A stretch of 64,000 bases of DNA. Source: an uncultured Prevotellaceae bacterium (lineage in GTDB: Bacteria; Bacteroidota; Bacteroidia; Bacteroidales; Bacteroidaceae). The stretch spans positions 1-64,000 of the forward strand of contig CADBHI010000004.1 in NCBI GenBank assembly GCA_902794405.1, read 5' to 3'. Of this stretch, positions 1 through 7,807 are shown piece after piece. Below the pieces are notes generated by a model that ran no database searches, had not been told where the DNA came from, and saw only the letters and a list, made by a program, of their open reading frames with translations. The stretch's first letter is position 1; each line of letters starts with the position of its first letter. A program made the translations under genes and the position numbers.

Positions 1-174
1 AAATGCACTGTTGATGAGGATGGGGCCGAACTGCTGGCGCAGCGGCTCCAGGAGCACTTGGCACAGGTTCTCCAGCGCCAACAGCTGCAGGGCGTCGGGT
101 GTGTTGTCCACTCCGTTACGCTCAGCCCAGGCCGAGCGTGTCATCTCGTTGTAACTGAAATGTTCAGTCAGCAT
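1..174 (-). CDS. Peptidase M15-type (D-Ala-D-Ala carboxypeptidase-like), N-terminal part
   Basis: Only the first ~58 codons lie in the window; the gene runs off the left edge. The visible N-terminus (MLTEHFSYNEMTRS, followed by the pattern 'NTP..L..L..LC..VLEPLRQ.FGPI.INS.F') matches by eye the start of the small Bacteroidota M15-family peptidases that cleave peptidoglycan cross-bridges or stem peptides. The zinc-binding residues lie beyond the edge, so activity cannot be judged. I chose the ATG at 174 because an AAAGAGAA stretch precedes it; in-frame ATGs at 192 and 198 are possible. A promoter at 249-281 serves it. In this phylum such genes often sit near HU-like and smalltalk genes, both found here at 8.2-8.8 kb. 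Confidence 0.75.
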   Translation of the reverse strand, partial: MLTEHFSYNEMTRSAWAERNGVDNTPDALQLLALENLCQVLLEPLRQQFGPILINSAF

Positions 175-248
175 AAAATTTTCTCTTTTCATCGTCATTT
201 AAATTTTTAATTCTTTGATTCTTCAATTATTATCTCGTCCGGACGGTG

Positions 249-281
249 CAAAGATACGACGAGTTGACTGATAGTTCCAAA
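249..281 (-). promoter_or_regulatory. Bacteroidota-type promoter of the M15 peptidase
   Basis: On the minus strand a TATCTTTG -7 box (249-256) lies 21 nt downstream of a TTTG -33 box (278-281), the TTTG/TAnnTTTG pattern of the Bacteroidota primary sigma factor. The -33 box overlaps the T-run of the upstream gene's terminator. Confidence 0.7.
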
Positions 282-313
282 AAAAGAGGTTGAGTCACGT
301 TTGACTCAACCTC
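279..313 (-). terminator. Rho-independent terminator of the coiled-coil gene
   Basis: A perfect 12-bp stem (286-297 with 302-313, GAGGTTGAGTCA arm) with a 4-nt loop is followed on the minus strand by a run of T, 10 bp past the stop codon of the gene at 324-782. Confidence 0.9.
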
Positions 314-323
314 GCGAAATGGA

Positions 324-782
324 CTAAAAATGCCGTTTGTAATCGTAAAGCTGGGTTCTTATAGTGTCTTTACTACCTAAGTTCGTAAAGATAGCCAAGA
401 ATTCTATCAGTTTTTCAATAGTACTTTCAAACCCTTTCTTCTCTATCATCTCGATAATCCAAACTAAAACATCCTTTTTCCTAATCTTGTCAAAGTTGAA
501 CAATAGTTTCACGCCTTTTACAGACTGTTCCTTGTCTTGCTGCTGTTTCAGCGATTCCACCTCCTCTGTCAATGTTTCCACCTTTGACTTCAAGGCGACG
601 TTTTCAATGTTTTGAGTAGCTAACTGGCTACTAAGGCTCGATATAAGGGCTGACTGACTGGCTAACAATTGCTCTAACGAAGCAACTCGGCTTTCCATCG
701 GACACTTACTGTCATGGCAGGGCAAAGGGGATTCGTCCCCATTGCCCACCTGCATAACGCCGGTGTCCATTTGCCTCGCCAT
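324..782 (-). CDS. Hypothetical coiled-coil protein
   Basis: This is a 152-aa protein that I do not recognise. Residues ~1-28 hold a short, Cys-containing segment (CHDSKCP). Residues ~30-85 form a heptad-like, Ser/Gln/Glu-rich stretch predicted to be a coiled coil (ASLEQLLASQSALISSL onward). A C-terminal ~60-residue lysine-rich region (KIRKKDVLVWIIEM, then TIRTQLYDYKRHF) looks helical and could bind nucleic acid or a partner. There is no signal peptide or membrane segment. AAGGAG lies ~10 nt before the ATG. The gene is bounded by its own promoter (963-994, with an unusually long ~175-nt leader) and its own terminator (279-313), so it is a monocistronic unit. Function unknown. Confidence 0.75.
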   Translation of the reverse strand: MARQMDTGVMQVGNGDESPLPCHDSKCPMESRVASLEQLLASQSALISSLSSQLATQNIENVALKSKVETLTEEVESLKQQQDKEQSVKGVKLLFNFDKIRKKDVLVWIIEMIEKKGFESTIEKLIEFLAIFTNLGSKDTIRTQLYDYKRHF

Positions 783-962
783 AAGCCGTGGTCTCCTTGT
801 CTATTTGCGGTTTTTGAAAACATTTGTTAACAATTCGGGCGGTGGTGTGCGTAATCGTTCACGCGGCCTTACCGCTCATGAGAGGAATAAATAGATAGAA
901 TGTCCTACTTTCATTGATAAATGATTACTGACGAACGCGTCGTCATCCTCCATTCACGCTTG

Positions 963-994
963 CAAAGATAAAACAATTATTTTGAGCATCCAAA
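963..994 (-). promoter_or_regulatory. Promoter with long leader for the coiled-coil gene
   Basis: On the minus strand TTTG (991-994), a 20-nt spacer and TATCTTTG (963-970) give a near-perfect Bacteroidota promoter. Transcription would start near 957, leaving ~175 nt of untranslated leader before the ATG at 782. The leader contains a 25-codon ORF (876-953) that would be almost leaderless, and a short GCGG/CCGC hairpin; neither is proven to be functional. Confidence 0.65.
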
Positions 995-1070
995 AGGTGC
1001 TGCGCCAATCTTCTAAAACAGCTACGAAAATTGACATAAATCAAGATGCGAAAAACTTTCCCCATCAACT

Positions 1071-1096
1071 CCCCACCCCTATTTATAGGGGCGGGG
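1071..1096. repeat. GC-rich intergenic hairpin
   Basis: CCCCACCCCTAT pairs with ATAGGGGCGGGG across a TT loop (one mismatch) directly after the orphan tail at 1108-1239. It may terminate leftward transcription, although no long T-run follows. The rest of 783-1107 holds only the promoter and leader described separately. Confidence 0.5.
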
Positions 1097-1107
1097 GGAA
1101 AGGTGGC

Positions 1108-1239
1108 CTACTTCACTATGACTTTTTTACCCTCGCGGATATACACGCCGCTCTTAGTCGGCTTTCCGTCAAGCTTCCGCCCGTCGAGCGAGTACCACGC
1201 GGATCTCCCCACCCCTGTAGGGCTAACTAATGAATACAT
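1108..1239 (-). pseudogene. Orphan C-terminal tail of a surface protein (copy 1)
   Basis: A 43-codon reading frame (ATG at 1239, TAG at 1108-1110) encodes only the C-terminal tail found on the large surface proteins of this window: W-Y-S-L-D-G-R-K-L, then KSGVYIREGKKVIVK. No body of a protein precedes it. Ninety-nine bases (1124-1222) are identical to 5282-5380. I read it as the remnant of a deleted or rearranged surface-protein gene, though a short expressed peptide is not excluded. Confidence 0.65.
1124..1222 (-). repeat. 99-bp perfect repeat, copy 1
   Basis: This block is identical base for base to 5282-5380, in the same orientation. It encodes the tail 'GVGRSAWYSLDGRKL...REGK' on the minus strand and ends at CCCTACAGG. 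The two copies flank the 1419-4844 gene and the 53-aa peptide gene. Confidence 0.9.
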
Positions 1240-1289
1240 TTGATATATGTAAAGGTTTATTGGCTTTTTTTTAAATTGTTACATAAAAG

Positions 1290-1321
1290 TTGCTGTAATA
1301 TTCAAGAATGTTGTATCTTTG
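1290..1321 (+). promoter_or_regulatory. Promoter of the 1141-aa surface protein
   Basis: TTGC (1290-1293), a 20-nt spacer and TATCTTTG (1314-1321) fit the Bacteroidota consensus. The transcript would have a ~90-nt leader before the ATG at 1419. Confidence 0.65.
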
Positions 1322-1418
1322 CAGGCGAAAGCCTGCTAAGTCCATCACGTTCGGCTCATAGATGCGGGCATCCAACGAAACAAAGTAATGAACAAACGAC
1401 TTAATAAAATAACAGATT

Positions 1419-4400
1419 ATGAGAAAGAAAAAGATTGTTAGCAGCATGCGACTGGCACGGATGGCAGTGATGCTTATCCTTGCATTGTTGGCCGTGCAGA
1501 CGGCACAGGCCGACACATGGGACGGTACAACGAGGATTCAACCAACGAAGACTACTATAGTGGAGAATGATATTGATATTTACTCCTTTATTGATATTAA
1601 TTGTGCTGCCGAATTGGCTTATATCTGTGAGCACTGGAATGAGGAATATGATGGAAAGAATTATTATAAGTGGGACTACAAACTGATGGTTGACATCGAC
1701 ATGGGCGACTGGTCGTGGACGACTTTAGGTAATAAAGCTCTTTTGGGTAATGATAGTTATGATGGCACGTTCGACGGCGATGGCCACACCATCCGCATCA
1801 ATATCTCTGGAGCCACCGACAACTATCAGGGACTGTTTGCCAAGATTTCTTCTAAGGGCAAGGTGGAAAACCTCCATGTGAGTGGCAACATTCATTGCAG
1901 CACTTCGCGGCTGGTGGGCGGCATTGCCGGTGAGAACGATGGCACTATATCCAACTGCTGGGTGAGCGCCGACGTCCGCTCCGACTGGAGTAATTCATGG
2001 TCGGCGCTCGGAGCCAAGGTGGGCGGTATCGCCGGTGAGAATAATGGAACGGTGGAATACTGCTGCATGACGGGCAACGTGAAGAATGACGATGCCGACG
2101 TAGGCGGACTCGTAGGCGACAACAGCGGGGCAACTATCAGCCACTGCACCTTCTATGGCTCCGTATCGAGCAGCCACGGCCAGGATAATAAGTATGCAGG
2201 CGACTCTGGCACCGAGAATATTTGTTTCGACTCGTTCAATCAGGACGAATACAATGCCGCCAGCGACTATGACATGTATCGCAATGCCTTACTGAAGCCT
2301 TATGTCATCAACATCAGCACTTTGGGCGAAGGCACATACGTAGCCAAAATCGGCGAGTCCACTGTCACAAGGGCATACCCCGGACAGGCCATCACGCTGA
2401 CCAAGACATCGGGCACGGTGTATGGCGTCACCATCAAAGATGCCGACGGCAACACGATTTCCTCGACTGGCGACATGAACAATCATCTTGACATCACCAT
2501 GCCGCGTGGCGATGTCAACGTCACGGCCGTCTTCTACACAACGGACTGGGATAGTAATGATGAGAATTTTGGCACGGAGGAGAATCCCTACATCATCGAC
2601 AAAAAGGTCGAATGGGACGAATTCGTAAATAAAGTCAACGGCGGCACAACTTTCAGCGGCAAGTATGTGAAACTGACCGCCAACATCACCGTGGATAATA
2701 TGGCGGGCGGCATGGATGGCGATAACCGTCGCTCTTTCAACGGCCACTTCGACGGCGGTGGCAATACCATCAATTGCCAGATCAAAGCAGATAAGCTCGA
2801 CGCGGCACCTTTTTGCTATACCCAGGATGCTACGTTCAAGGACTTGACCTTGACGGGATCGGTCACTATCACTGGATACGATTACGTAAAACTCGGCGGC
2901 ATCGTTGCATACGCTACGGGAACCACCACGTTTACCAACTGCAAGGTCAGCACAACGCTTACAGCATCGGTCTTTGATTTCGCTGGCGGTTTCGTAGGCA
3001 AAGCAGAGTCTGCCAGCTTCGAGAACTGCACCTTCGACGGCAAACTGCTGGGCGGCAATGGCAATACTCTATATTGCGGCGGCTTTGAGGGATATGCCGA
3101 CAAATCGACAAGGCTCAACAACTGCTTGTTCAAGCCCTCTGAGGCGACCATCACCGCAAACGAACTCAGAACCTTTGTCTATGGTAACAGTAACGCCACC
3201 TTCAACAACTGCTATTATACGCAGGCGCTCGGCACGGCTCAGGGCAAGTGGGTCTATGCAACAGAACCTACCCATGGGTTCTATGCCCCGATAACGTTTT
3301 ATGACAGCAACACATATTATTTGGTTATCGGCACAGAGGGCGAATCCGGTGGCACAAAGACGTATCAGATAACTGAGGACACGGACATCAACTCGCGCAT
3401 CATCGTCAAAGGCACCGTGGCGCTTACTCTCGGCGAGGGCAAGACGCTCCATGCCATAAAGGGCATCGAACTGAGCGCTGACAACAGTGCCAACCTGATC
3501 ATCAACGGCCCGGGCGCACTGACCATCGACGGCTGTAACACCGATAAATCGGGCATCGGTGCTAAAAAAGTAGGCACACTCACGATCAATGGCGGTACGC
3601 TCAACGTTCATGGAGCAAAGTTTGCAGCAGGCATCGGCGGCGACTATTCTAATACAGACGGTGGCAGCATTACTATCAATGGCGGCGTGGTCAATGCCTG
3701 GGGTGGTTATGAGTCTGCAGGCATAGGTGGAGGCTATGGTCATAATGTAACTTCCACATGTGGCAACATTGTCATCAACGGCGGTCAGGTGACGGCCATT
3801 GGTCACTGGGTTTATGGTATTGGTCCTGGCTATGTAAGATCTAATACCGGATACCACAGCGGCACGCTGACACTCAACCTGCCCAATCAAGATGACTTCG
3901 TTTACGTCAACAAGAGTGATGATGAATTTTCAGATTGGAGTTTAAACACCATCACCATCGCATCGGGCAAGACGCTCTACGACGAGGACGGCGTTGCACA
4001 CACCGGCGACAACGTCGGCGACATCTACGGCAAGACCCTGTGCCCCTACGACTACCGCCTCGAGCTCAGCGACAATGCCGACAACAGCGCAGCCATTGCT
4101 GCTGCCGCAAATGGCAAGGTCTATAACGTGACGCTCAGCGACCGCACGCTCTATAAGGACGGCGAGTGGAACACGCTGTGCCTGCCGTTCAACGTAAGTG
4201 CTGAGCAGATGACCGCAACGACGCATCCGCTCTACGGGGCTATCATCAAGGAACTGAATGCCACGACATCGAACCTGGCCTCCGATGGTACACTGACGCT
4301 GAACTTCACCGAAGCCAACAGCATCACGGCTGGAAAGCCTTACATCGTGAAGTGGACAAGTGGCGATAATATCAGCAATCCCGTGTTCACTAATGTGATC

Positions 4401-4844
4401 ATCACCGCAACGGCTCCAACGCCAGTGACGTTTGCCAACAAAGCCAATACAGGCGGCGACTGTAAGTTCGTAGGCCAGTACTCACCGTTCAGCATCGTAG
4501 CCAGCGGCGCTACGGGCAACGACCAGGGCAACCTGAACGAGATCCTCATGTTGGGTAGTGGCAGCACGCTGGGCTACTCGAAGAACGAGAGGCTGCTGAA
4601 AACCTTCCGCTGTCACTTCTTCGTGCCTGCCAATGAGCCTGTCAATGAAAACGTACAGACCGCCCGCGCCTTCGTGATGGACTTCGGCGACGGAAGCAGC
4701 GAGCTTACAGGAATCATCAGCATAACGGCTGACCAGCGCAGCACCGACGGCGCAACCTACACGCTGGACGGAAGGAAGCTCAACGGCAAGCCCACCGCCA
4801 AGGGCGTGTATATCCAGAATGGACGCAAGGTCGTGATTAAGTGA
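1419..4844 (+). CDS. Secreted beta-helix / GLUG-repeat surface protein
   Basis: This is a 1141-aa exported protein. Residues 1-31 are a signal peptide (hydrophobic LILALLAVQTAQA, then D). Residues ~125-260 carry GLUG-type repeats (GLFAKI, VGGIAGENDGTISNC, VGGLVGDNSGATISHC), and a second set lies at ~430-600. Residues ~680-830 repeat 'GTLTINGG..NV.G' and 'AGIGGG', a parallel beta-helix pattern. The last ~270 residues are shared with the convergent gene at 5418-8017 (DNADNSA, RTLYKDG.WNTLCLPF). The protein ends in a tail 'YTLDGRKLNGKPTAKGVYIQNGRKVVIK'-like motif, reminiscent of sorting tails. GLUG proteins are often adhesins or surface carbohydrate binders; the specific role is unknown. It probably shares a transcript with the peptide gene 45 bp downstream. 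Confidence 0.85.
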   Translation: MRKKKIVSSMRLARMAVMLILALLAVQTAQADTWDGTTRIQPTKTTIVENDIDIYSFIDINCAAELAYICEHWNEEYDGKNYYKWDYKLMVDIDMGDWSWTTLGNKALLGNDSYDGTFDGDGHTIRINISGATDNYQGLFAKISSKGKVENLHVSGNIHCSTSRLVGGIAGENDGTISNCWVSADVRSDWSNSWSALGAKVGGIAGENNGTVEYCCMTGNVKNDDADVGGLVGDNSGATISHCTFYGSVSSSHGQDNKYAGDSGTENICFDSFNQDEYNAASDYDMYRNALLKPYVINISTLGEGTYVAKIGESTVTRAYPGQAITLTKTSGTVYGVTIKDADGNTISSTGDMNNHLDITMPRGDVNVTAVFYTTDWDSNDENFGTEENPYIIDKKVEWDEFVNKVNGGTTFSGKYVKLTANITVDNMAGGMDGDNRRSFNGHFDGGGNTINCQIKADKLDAAPFCYTQDATFKDLTLTGSVTITGYDYVKLGGIVAYATGTTTFTNCKVSTTLTASVFDFAGGFVGKAESASFENCTFDGKLLGGNGNTLYCGGFEGYADKSTRLNNCLFKPSEATITANELRTFVYGNSNATFNNCYYTQALGTAQGKWVYATEPTHGFYAPITFYDSNTYYLVIGTEGESGGTKTYQITEDTDINSRIIVKGTVALTLGEGKTLHAIKGIELSADNSANLIINGPGALTIDGCNTDKSGIGAKKVGTLTINGGTLNVHGAKFAAGIGGDYSNTDGGSITINGGVVNAWGGYESAGIGGGYGHNVTSTCGNIVINGGQVTAIGHWVYGIGPGYVRSNTGYHSGTLTLNLPNQDDFVYVNKSDDEFSDWSLNTITIASGKTLYDEDGVAHTGDNVGDIYGKTLCPYDYRLELSDNADNSAAIAAAANGKVYNVTLSDRTLYKDGEWNTLCLPFNVSAEQMTATTHPLYGAIIKELNATTSNLASDGTLTLNFTEANSITAGKPYIVKWTSGDNISNPVFTNVIITATAPTPVTFANKANTGGDCKFVGQYSPFSIVASGATGNDQGNLNEILMLGSGSTLGYSKNERLLKTFRCHFFVPANEPVNENVQTARAFVMDFGDGSSELTGIISITADQRSTDGATYTLDGRKLNGKPTAKGVYIQNGRKVVIK

Positions 4845-4889
4845 GAGAAATGAGGAAGGTAATCATCAAATAATTAGGAATATACAGAT

Positions 4890-5051
4890 ATGAAGAAAAA
4901 TTATATGAAGCCCACCATGCGGGTGGTGAAGATGCAGCATCGTCAGCACATCCTGAGCGGCAGCGGCCTCAGAGGTGTCAAAAGCGTCAACAACAGCGAA
5001 AACATCAACTGGAAGGACGGCGGTTTCGTTGACGGCGAAGACGACTACTAA
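4890..5051 (+). CDS. 53-aa short peptide of unknown function
   Basis: The reading frame begins MKKNYMKPTMRVVKMQ, continues with ILSGSGLRG, and ends in an acidic segment (FVDGEDDY). There is no signal peptide, although the basic start and 'ILSGS' recall the layout of a leader plus core. By pattern it belongs to a widespread class of short Prevotella peptides beginning MKK.Y.KP...VV....(I/L)L.GS; I know of no established function. It lies 45 bp after the large surface protein on the same strand and is followed at once by a 29-nt hairpin and a terminator, so it is the last gene of that transcript. The clean frame, the conserved-looking N-terminus and this position argue for a real gene. A precursor peptide is a guess; no maturation enzyme is adjacent. 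Confidence 0.7.
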   Translation: MKKNYMKPTMRVVKMQHRQHILSGSGLRGVKSVNNSENINWKDGGFVDGEDDY

Positions 5052-5052
5052 T

Positions 5053-5081
5053 GCTCACAAAGGGTCTGACCCTCTGTGAGC
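5053..5081 (+). repeat. Hairpin directly after the 53-aa peptide gene
   Basis: GCTCACA...TGTGAGC with an inner AGGGTC/GACCCT arm forms a nearly perfect 29-nt hairpin starting one base after the stop codon. It has no T-run of its own. It could stabilise the 3' end of the message or be a mobile palindrome. Confidence 0.7.
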
Positions 5082-5122
5082 AGGGGACAGAAGTCTTTGA
5101 TCTTTGTTTAAGAGGGATATGG

Positions 5123-5154
5123 AAAACGGAAGTCAGAGCGGCTTCCGTTTTTTT
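5123..5154 (+). terminator. Rho-independent terminator of the surface protein/peptide transcript
   Basis: AAACGGAAG pairs with CTTCCGTTT across a 9-nt loop, and the run TTTTTTT follows. It closes the + strand unit 1419-5051. Confidence 0.9.
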
Positions 5155-5265
5155 GCGTGCACAAAAGGAACCGTCCCAGTGAAACAGGTACCTGTCCCCG
5201 TGTTCTTTTAAAACACAACTATAGGCTTGTTTTTCCTAAGACAACATAAACAACAGAGACAACTT

Positions 5266-5380
5266 TTACTTTATCACGACCTTTTTACCCTCGCGGATAT
5301 ACACGCCGCTCTTAGTCGGCTTTCCGTCAAGCTTCCGCCCGTCGAGCGAGTACCACGCGGATCTCCCCACCCCTGTAGGG
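5266..5380 (-). pseudogene. Orphan C-terminal tail of a surface protein (copy 2)
   Basis: On the minus strand this encodes 'LLPTGVGRSAWYSLDG', then KSGVYIREGKKVVIK and a TAA stop. It has no start codon and no protein body. It lies 37 bp beyond the stop of the gene at 5418-8017, whose own tail is similar but not identical, so two tails stand in tandem. This suggests repeated recombination at gene ends. The stretch 5155-5265 contains nothing else that I can support. Confidence 0.65.
5282..5380 (-). repeat. 99-bp perfect repeat, copy 2
   Basis: Identical to 1124-1222 and in the same orientation, 4.16 kb apart. Homologous recombination between the copies would delete the 1141-aa surface protein and the peptide gene. 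Confidence 0.9.
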
Positions 5381-5417
5381 AGCAGAACCGACCCTATTGT
5401 GCATGATTCCGTTTGTG

Positions 5418-7748
5418 TTACTTTATTACTACCTTCTTACCATTGTTTATATACAGCCCCTTCGCCGTGGGCTTACCCGAGACTCGGCGACCCTGCAGGT
5501 CATACCATGCGTCTGTCTTATTTGTGTAATTCGCGTTATTCGTGGTTGTTATTCCTGTAGTCTCATCGTCACCGAGGTTCATCACAAAGGAGGTGATCCT
5601 AGCACCGGCAGTGGGGTTGCCGACAGTCAGTCCGTTATGCAGGCGGAACACGGCGCGGCAGGCATTGACGGTCATGTCAGCGGAGGGCCAGTAGAGCGTG
5701 TTGCCGGCACCGAGGAAGAGCACGGTCTTGTCGTTAGCCGTGAGGCTGACAGGCGAGAAGGAGCCAACGAAGTCAACATAGTGCGTGTCGGCATGGCTGC
5801 CGCCAATGGTGCTTACAGTAACGCCGCTGAAAACAGGATTGACAAGATTTTCGCCCGACTCCCACTTCACGAGGTACGGCGTGCCAGCTCTGAGGGTGGT
5901 CAGGTTGTCAGTGGTAAAGTTGAGGGTCAACGTACCGTTCTCACTGTTATAATCTGACGATTCGAGGGTCTTCACTGTGGCACCTGCGAGGGGAGGACCT
6001 GCGATTGTAAGGTCAAAGGGCAGACAGAGCGTGTTCCACGAGCCGTCCTTATAGAGTGTGCGCTCTGTGAGGGTGGCGTTGACGGGGCAGTTGTATTTCC
6101 CGCTGATGGTCTCGCTGTTGTCGGCGTTGTCCTGCAGGGTGATGTCCACCGTCGCGGGTACATTGAGGATGTCGTGGTTGTCAGTGAAGGTATATTCGTA
6201 GCCGTTCAGCTCGTAAATGCAGGTGGCGGTGTATCGCGTGCCAATAGTGTTGTCTGCCTCGTCTTTCAGTACCTCTGGTTCGATGCTCACCTTGGATTCA
6301 GCACCTGTTGAGTAGAGCGTCACTTCGTTAAGGTCTTTGTGGCTGAGCGTAACAGATGCCGACGAGCCGTTCTCAGCCCATGTCCATGTAGGCGTAAAGT
6401 CATAGAGGAAGCGGGCGTAGAAATTGGCGGGAGTCTGTCCGAGATAAACCTTTACCGATGTTCCGGCCGGCATATTGATGTCTGCGCTCGGGTCACCGCC
6501 CCGCACGGCTGCCCAGCGGTTGACATCATTTGTGGCGGGGTTCATCTCCCAGCCCTTGAAGATGTAGCCTTCGGGCACGTTCTTGCATCCGGGCAGATAG
6601 AAGTCCATACTAGCACCGACGGCAATGGTGGAACTCTCACCGTATGTATCCTTCTCCTTCCCCGGATGGTGGACGGTGAACAGATAGTAGCTTGTCTTTC
6701 CGCACACACAGTCCGTACCTTGGTGTTGTTCTTTCCAGGTGGTGTTACAGTATCGGCAGTGCTTGGTGTGATAAATTTCGTCATCTATGCTGTAGGTGAT
6801 GGGATCCGTCGTGTCGCTGCCCTCAGTGGGCGTTGTGTGGTCGCAGGCCTCAACCTTCACCCAGTTGCGCCACTGGCAGGCTGCTTCGCGCTCGCCGCTG
6901 GTGAACACGCGCTCGGGACTGGCTTTTTGATTCTTATAATCATAGCCGCCGGCAGTCACTCTCAAATTCGGAGCAAACTCTATGGTTCCCGTTCCATGAC
7001 CTTGATAGCCTCCAATGGCAGCACTATTTTCTCCGCCAACCACTTCTACACTACCGCCATAGATATGCACGTTGCCACCGCCACCTTCATAGCCGCCGCC
7101 AATGCCGGCACCGCCTTTTTTTGTGGCCCAGGTTTTTTCGACGATGACCTGGCCTCCATAGACATTAACTGTCCCGCCGTAACTGTCTTCACCGCCGCCG
7201 ATACCGGCTCCTTTACCATCGTTTACTGCATGTAAAATACCACCATAAACGGTGATGGGGCCTCCCTGCGGGTTGTTGTCACTACCACCGATAGCAGCTC
7301 CACGTGGCTCATTTTTACTCACATCACGCTTTAAATCAGTAATAGTCCGAATTGTTGTACCCTTTAATTTGCCTGCGTACACGACAATTTCGTGATTCGG
7401 GTCGATAGAACCACCCTGTCCGCCGCCAATAGCTGCGGCATAGTTTTGGGTGCTTGCGTACAAACTGCCGCCATGCATGTAGAGGCTCCCCATATTCTCG
7501 CCGTTACCACCGCCAACCGCAGCGGCACCATAATAATAGTCATAATAATGCATCTCCATCTCTCCACCCATTGATTGTACTTGCTCTGTGTACCAAGCTT
7601 CTACATCAATCGTTCCTGAATATTGGTCTCCATCTTTGTTGTGGATGTGGAGTTTGGCATTGTTTTTGGCTTCAAGCTTGATGTGCTTTAGGATAACTGT
7701 TGTATTATATGTCAAAACAAGATGTACCTCTCCTAAGATAACAAGCAC
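5418..7748 (-). CDS. Beta-helix surface protein, main part of a frameshifted gene
   Basis: The 776-codon frame shown is the bulk of a protein whose start was lost to a frame break near 7901-7913; the same frame stays open up to there (reading SWDDDNKQLVK, then DWLYLGEKDKITWYY). It carries six or more 'AAIGGG / GAGIGGG..GG.V.VYGG' repeats (a parallel beta-helix), a middle section with paired Cys (CRYCNTTW, DCVCGKTSYY), and a ~280-residue C-terminal module shared with the 1419-4844 protein (RTLYKDGSWNTLCLPFDL). It ends in the tail 'WYDLQGRRV...GLYINNGKKVVIK'. It is probably a surface protein. It converges with its paralogue and may be inactive unless the break is a sequence error. Confidence 0.75.
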   Translation of the reverse strand: MLVILGEVHLVLTYNTTVILKHIKLEAKNNAKLHIHNKDGDQYSGTIDVEAWYTEQVQSMGGEMEMHYYDYYYGAAAVGGGNGENMGSLYMHGGSLYASTQNYAAAIGGGQGGSIDPNHEIVVYAGKLKGTTIRTITDLKRDVSKNEPRGAAIGGSDNNPQGGPITVYGGILHAVNDGKGAGIGGGEDSYGGTVNVYGGQVIVEKTWATKKGGAGIGGGYEGGGGNVHIYGGSVEVVGGENSAAIGGYQGHGTGTIEFAPNLRVTAGGYDYKNQKASPERVFTSGEREAACQWRNWVKVEACDHTTPTEGSDTTDPITYSIDDEIYHTKHCRYCNTTWKEQHQGTDCVCGKTSYYLFTVHHPGKEKDTYGESSTIAVGASMDFYLPGCKNVPEGYIFKGWEMNPATNDVNRWAAVRGGDPSADINMPAGTSVKVYLGQTPANFYARFLYDFTPTWTWAENGSSASVTLSHKDLNEVTLYSTGAESKVSIEPEVLKDEADNTIGTRYTATCIYELNGYEYTFTDNHDILNVPATVDITLQDNADNSETISGKYNCPVNATLTERTLYKDGSWNTLCLPFDLTIAGPPLAGATVKTLESSDYNSENGTLTLNFTTDNLTTLRAGTPYLVKWESGENLVNPVFSGVTVSTIGGSHADTHYVDFVGSFSPVSLTANDKTVLFLGAGNTLYWPSADMTVNACRAVFRLHNGLTVGNPTAGARITSFVMNLGDDETTGITTTNNANYTNKTDAWYDLQGRRVSGKPTAKGLYINNGKKVVIK

Positions 7749-7807
7749 TTTGTAGCGGATAGTACATGGACCGTCATCATAATACCAGGTAATCTTATCC
7801 TTCTCTC

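Noticed and set aside
3069..3890. 273-codon open frame antisense to the first surface protein
   Set aside because: A mirror of biased codon use on the + strand gene; no signals.
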